Source: Microbacterium testaceum StLB037 (GTDB taxonomy: Bacteria; Actinomycetota; Actinomycetes; Actinomycetales; Microbacteriaceae). From it: a stretch of 64,000 nt of DNA. The translations under genes and the position numbers were made by a program. Below the pieces are notes generated by a model, which searched no databases, was not told where the DNA came from, and worked only from the letters and a program-made list of their open reading frames with translations. This document shows positions 61,330 through 64,000 of this stretch, piece after piece; position 1 is the first letter of the stretch, and every line of letters begins with the position of its first letter. Location of the stretch: NCBI RefSeq assembly GCF_008763945.1, contig NZ_VTQH01000002.1:1-64000 (forward strand), written 5' to 3'.

Positions 61330-61986
61330 TCAGGCGCCGTAGCGCGTGCCGCTGCTGTTCGCGGCGGTGGCGATGAGGATCGAGATGCCGATCACGAACA
61401 GGATGACGAACGCGAGGGTCACGTAGCCCACGATCACGCCGGCCAGCGCCATACCGCGGCCGCGCTCGCCCCGCTCCTTGATCTGCTTGAGCGAGATGTG
61501 CCCCATGATCACACCGGCGATCGATCCGACGACGGGCAGGATCATCACGAAGCCGACGAGGGATGCCACGAGCGAGATGATCGCGAGCACGTTCGTGCGT
61601 GCCTGGGCAGCGTAGGCGCCGCCGTATCCGTACGCCGCGTTCGGGGTGCCGTACGCGGGCTGACCGTAGGTCGAGGTGGTCGACTGACCGTACGCGGGAG
61701 CGCCGTAGGCCGGGGCGCCGTAGGCAGGAGCCTCGGGCGCGGAGGCGCCGTAGGCCGGGGGAGTGGGGGTGCCGTAGGCGGGAGCCTCGGGCGTGGAGGC
61801 GCCGTAGGCCGGGGGAGTGGGGGTGCCGTAGGCGGGCGCCTCCGTGGGCTCGACCGACTCGTACGGGGGCGTGGGGGTCGTCTCGCCCTTCGGGGCGTAC
61901 GGCGAGGCCGGCTGGTCAGTGCCGTGCGTGTCTCCGGCCCCGGCGTGGTCGGGGTGCTGCGGGTCGGTGGTGCGGTCGTCGCTCAC
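61330..61986 (-). CDS. DUF4190 domain protein with Pro/Tyr-rich repeats
   Basis: 218 residues. Residues 1-130 are disordered and repetitive (PAYGxP motifs); residues about 135-210 hold two helices with the DUF4190 pattern NVLAIISLVASLVGFVMILP and GHISLKQIKERGERGRGMALAGVIVGY. The family is common in actinobacteria; some members carry envelope or sensing roles, none proven. GGGACT lies before ATG 61986. Confidence 0.85.
   Translation of the reverse strand: MSDDRTTDPQHPDHAGAGDTHGTDQPASPYAPKGETTPTPPYESVEPTEAPAYGTPTPPAYGASTPEAPAYGTPTPPAYGASAPEAPAYGAPAYGAPAYGQSTTSTYGQPAYGTPNAAYGYGGAYAAQARTNVLAIISLVASLVGFVMILPVVGSIAGVIMGHISLKQIKERGERGRGMALAGVIVGYVTLAFVILFVIGISILIATAANSSGTRYGA
61741..61848 (-). repeat. 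54-bp tandem duplication in the DUF4190 gene
   Basis: 61741-61794 is repeated from 61795 on with few changes near the end. It encodes two in-frame copies of an 18-residue APAYGTPTPPAYGAS-type unit. Confidence 0.85.
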
Positions 61987-62120
61987 GGGAGTCCCTTTCG
62001 TCGCGCGTCGTCCCAGCGTTCCAGCGGCGCTGACCCCGTGTCAAACCTCGGAGGGCGGGCAAGACGGGCGGCCTCGGTAGGCTGGGTCGGTTCCGTCATC
62101 GCAAGCGCAGGAGTCTCACC

Positions 62121-62831
62121 ATGTCCCAGGACCGCGTCGTCGTCGTCACCGGAGGAAACCGGGGCATCGGTCGTGCCATCGCCGAGCGCTTCGTCGCCGA
62201 GGGGTGGAAGGTCGCCGTGACCGCGCGTTCGGGCGAGGGGCCCGAGGGGACGCTCACCGTTCGCGCCGACGTGACCGACGGGGCGGCCGTCGACGCCGCC
62301 TTCTCGCAGGTCGAGGCGGAGCTCGGTCCGATCGCGGTGGTCGTGGCGAACGCCGGCGTGACCAAGGACACCCTGCTGCTGCGCATGAGCGAGGAGGACT
62401 TCGACAGCGTCGTGAACACGAACCTCGGTGGCACCTTCCGCGTGGTCAAGCGCGCCTCGAAGGGCATGCTCCGCGCCCGTTGGGGGCGCGTGATCCTCAT
62501 CTCGAGCGTCGTCGGCCTCTACGGCTCGGCCGGTCAGATCAACTACGCCGCGTCGAAGAGCGCCCTCGTCGGATTCGCACGTTCGCTCACGCGCGAGCTC
62601 GGCGGTCGCGGCATCACGGCGAACGTCGTGGCCCCGGGCTTCATCGAGACGGACATGACGGCCGAGTTGGCCGCCGACACCCAGGCCGAGTACAAGAAGA
62701 GCATCCCCGCCGGACGTTTCGCCACGCCCGACGAGGTCGCGGGTGTCGTCACCTGGCTCGCCGGTGACGACGCCGCCTACATCTCGGGCGCGGTGATCCC
62801 GGTCGACGGCGGCCTGGGCATGGGGCACTGA
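62121..62831 (+). CDS. fabG: 3-oxoacyl-[acyl-carrier-protein] reductase
   Basis: NADPH-dependent reduction of 3-oxoacyl-ACP in fatty-acid elongation. 236 residues of the short-chain dehydrogenase family: TGGNRGIGRAIA (10-21), NAG, catalytic Ser in ISSVVG, Y142 and K146 in NYAASK, and PGFIETDM. AGGAG precedes ATG 62121; a -10 box TAGGCT is at 62078-62083. Close homologues sit near SURF1/DUF3099 in actinobacteria. Confidence 0.92.
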   Translation: MSQDRVVVVTGGNRGIGRAIAERFVAEGWKVAVTARSGEGPEGTLTVRADVTDGAAVDAAFSQVEAELGPIAVVVANAGVTKDTLLLRMSEEDFDSVVNTNLGGTFRVVKRASKGMLRARWGRVILISSVVGLYGSAGQINYAASKSALVGFARSLTRELGGRGITANVVAPGFIETDMTAELAADTQAEYKKSIPAGRFATPDEVAGVVTWLAGDDAAYISGAVIPVDGGLGMGH

Positions 62832-62865
62832 CGACGGCATATCCGATCCGGTGGGGGAGAACTCC

Positions 62866-63543
62866 TCACCGCACGGCGGCGACGAGCTTTTCGGCGAAGC
62901 GCTCCGGCTGGGAGAACTGCGGCCAGTGGCCGGAGTCGAGCTTCACGACCTCGAGCTCGTCGATGCGGTCGACCTCTTCGGCGTAGGCACCCCACTCGGC
63001 GAGCACGCGCGGGAGGGAGTCGCTGTCGAGCTGCCCCGACAGGATGGTCACCGGCACGTGGAACCGGTGGTCGTCGGTCAGCGTGATCGGAGAGCTCGGC
63101 ACGCGGCCGGGGACGTCGACGACGTGCTGCGCGGTGCGCTGACGGGTCTCGTCGTCGATGTCGGCGACGTCCTCGTCGTCGAAGAAGTCCCACCCGGGGA
63201 AGTGCACGACGCCGTCTTCGACGGGGAATTCCGAGATCATGGCCCCCGGGTGCGGCACGATCGTGTCGACCAGGACGACGCGCGCCACCCGGTCGGGCCG
63301 CCGGTCGGCCGCGCCCCAGACGACATTGCCGCCGCCCGAGTGCCCGACCAGGACGACGCGGTCGTCGAGGCGGTCGACCTCGCCGACGACGGCATCGACC
63401 CAGTCGTCGACGACCAGGTCGCCCACGGCCGGACCGGGCAGGGTCAGCGGGTGCGGGCGATGCCCGGCCGCTTCGAGGGCGGGGATGATGTCGTCCCACG
63501 ACGACGCGTCGAGCCAGAGACCGGGAACCAAGATGACGTCCAT
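62866..63543 (-). CDS. Alpha/beta hydrolase
   Basis: 225 residues. Starts VILVPGLWLDASSWDDIIPAL; nucleophile S69 in VGHSGGG, late His in DSGHWPQFSQPE, and an acidic region between. Small esterase/lipase-like fold; substrate unknown. The gene has the leaderless damage-type promoter, shared with uvrA and uvrB, which suggests a stress role. ATG 63543 begins 6 bases after the -10 box. Confidence 0.85.
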   Translation of the reverse strand: MDVILVPGLWLDASSWDDIIPALEAAGHRPHPLTLPGPAVGDLVVDDWVDAVVGEVDRLDDRVVLVGHSGGGNVVWGAADRRPDRVARVVLVDTIVPHPGAMISEFPVEDGVVHFPGWDFFDDEDVADIDDETRQRTAQHVVDVPGRVPSSPITLTDDHRFHVPVTILSGQLDSDSLPRVLAEWGAYAEEVDRIDELEVVKLDSGHWPQFSQPERFAEKLVAAVR

Positions 63544-63549
63544 GCGGCG

Positions 63550-63572
63550 AGGGTAGAACGAACCTCCGACAT
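63550..63572 (-). promoter_or_regulatory. RecA-NDp/PafBC-like promoter of the alpha/beta hydrolase, leaderless
   Basis: On the minus strand ATGTCGGAG (63572-63564), 8 bases, TACCCT (63555-63550), then 6 bases to ATG 63543. Confidence 0.7.
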
Positions 63573-63607
63573 CGGGAAAGGGGTCGTCGCGGCCCGGCGG
63601 CCTGGAG

Positions 63608-64000
63608 TCAGCGCGGCAGCAGCGCGATGACCTCGGCCAGGTCGACGGGTCCGATCACCAGATCCGCGCGCTCGCGCACCGCGGGCTTGGCGTTGAACGC
63701 GAGACCGAGCCCCGCGGTCGCCATCATCTCGAGGTCGTTGGCCCCGTCGCCGATCGCGAACGTGAGGGGGAGGGCGACGCCGAGCTCGTCGGCCCAGCGC
63801 CGGAGCGTGTCGGCCTTGGCCCTGGCATCCACGATCTCTCCGTCGACCGCTCCCGTGAGCGCGCCGTCGACGGTCCGGAGCCGGTTCGCGCGCCAGAGGT
63901 CGACGCCGAGGTCGGGGGCGACCGTGTCGAGCACCTCGTGGAACCCGCCCGAGACCACGCCGACGACCCCGCCGCGCTCGTGCACGGCGGTGATCAGCTC
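63608..64000 (-). CDS. serB: Phosphoserine phosphatase, C-terminal part (gene runs off the window)
   Basis: 130 visible residues of a HAD-family phosphatase; the N-terminus with the nucleophile Asp lies outside the window. Visible: VVSGGFHEVLD, lysine in DARAKADTLRRW and the metal-binding GDGANDLEMM, then LAFNAKPAVRERAD, all typical of SerB, the last step of serine synthesis. Confidence 0.9.
   Translation of the reverse strand, partial: ELITAVHERGGVVGVVSGGFHEVLDTVAPDLGVDLWRANRLRTVDGALTGAVDGEIVDARAKADTLRRWADELGVALPLTFAIGDGANDLEMMATAGLGLAFNAKPAVRERADLVIGPVDLAEVIALLPR

Overview
The window is about 64 kb of very GC-rich DNA (by eye near 70 %) with dense genes, many GTG starts and many 4-base GTGA/ATGA overlaps. 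Gene content and order (uvrB, uvrA-uvrC-rapZ-whiA, sodA, gap-pgk-tpiA-secG-rbpA, pgl-opcA-zwf-pgi-tal-tkt/ctaB, suf operon, DtxR-type iron boxes) point to a high-GC actinobacterium of the Microbacteriaceae, most like Microbacterium. I see no rRNA, tRNA, CRISPR array, phage or insertion sequence.

Layout. 0-9 kb: MFS exporter, a GH13 enzyme, a zinc-ribbon/GIY-YIG-like protein, a hypothetical protein, a membrane histidine kinase, a degenerate GGDEF membrane protein, a convergent single-domain response regulator and coaE. 9-17.5 kb: nucleotide excision repair (uvrB, uvrA-uvrC), with a VOC protein and a divergent marR/small zinc protein pair between them. 17.5-24.2 kb: rapZ, whiA, sodA, lower glycolysis, secG, rbpA. 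24.2-35 kb: an accessory exopolysaccharide region (secreted lipoprotein, polysaccharide deacetylase, glmS, epimerase, UDP-HexNAc dehydrogenase, divergent processive GT2 synthase, large LuxR regulator) inserted into the otherwise conserved glycolysis / pentose-phosphate block and flanked by two strong hairpins. 35-43.3 kb: pentose-phosphate operon transcribed leftward. 43.5-46.5 kb: heme O/A synthesis (ctaB, ctaA). 46.8-50.9 kb: sufB-sufD-Rieske-sufC-MIP18. 51-57.3 kb: a PatB-type C-S lyase and two convergent iron-uptake units (siderophore-interacting reductase; FecBCDE-like ABC system), each with a DtxR-like palindrome. 57.5-64 kb: ABC-F ATPase, GNAT, SURF1, small proteins, DUF4190 protein, fabG, alpha/beta hydrolase and a partial serB.

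Most notable signal: five promoters match the mycobacterial RecA-NDp (PafBC-type, LexA-independent DNA-damage) promoter exactly in layout, ATGTCGGRG, 8 bases, TANNNT. They precede uvrB, uvrA(-uvrC), the zinc-ribbon/GIY-YIG-like gene, the GH13 gene and the alpha/beta hydrolase. In four of the five the start codon begins exactly 6 bases after the -10 hexamer, so those mRNAs should be leaderless. This makes the GIY-YIG-like gene a candidate uncharacterised DNA-damage-response nuclease. Second, the heptamer GGATGCC/GGCATCC is strongly over-represented on both strands and appears to override codon choice (Ala-Ser written GCATCC, Asp-Ala written GATGCC); it also forms the core of several terminator hairpins. 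Third, stop codons TAG are reused as the first bases of -10 boxes at uvrC/rapZ, rapZ/whiA and sufC/MIP18.
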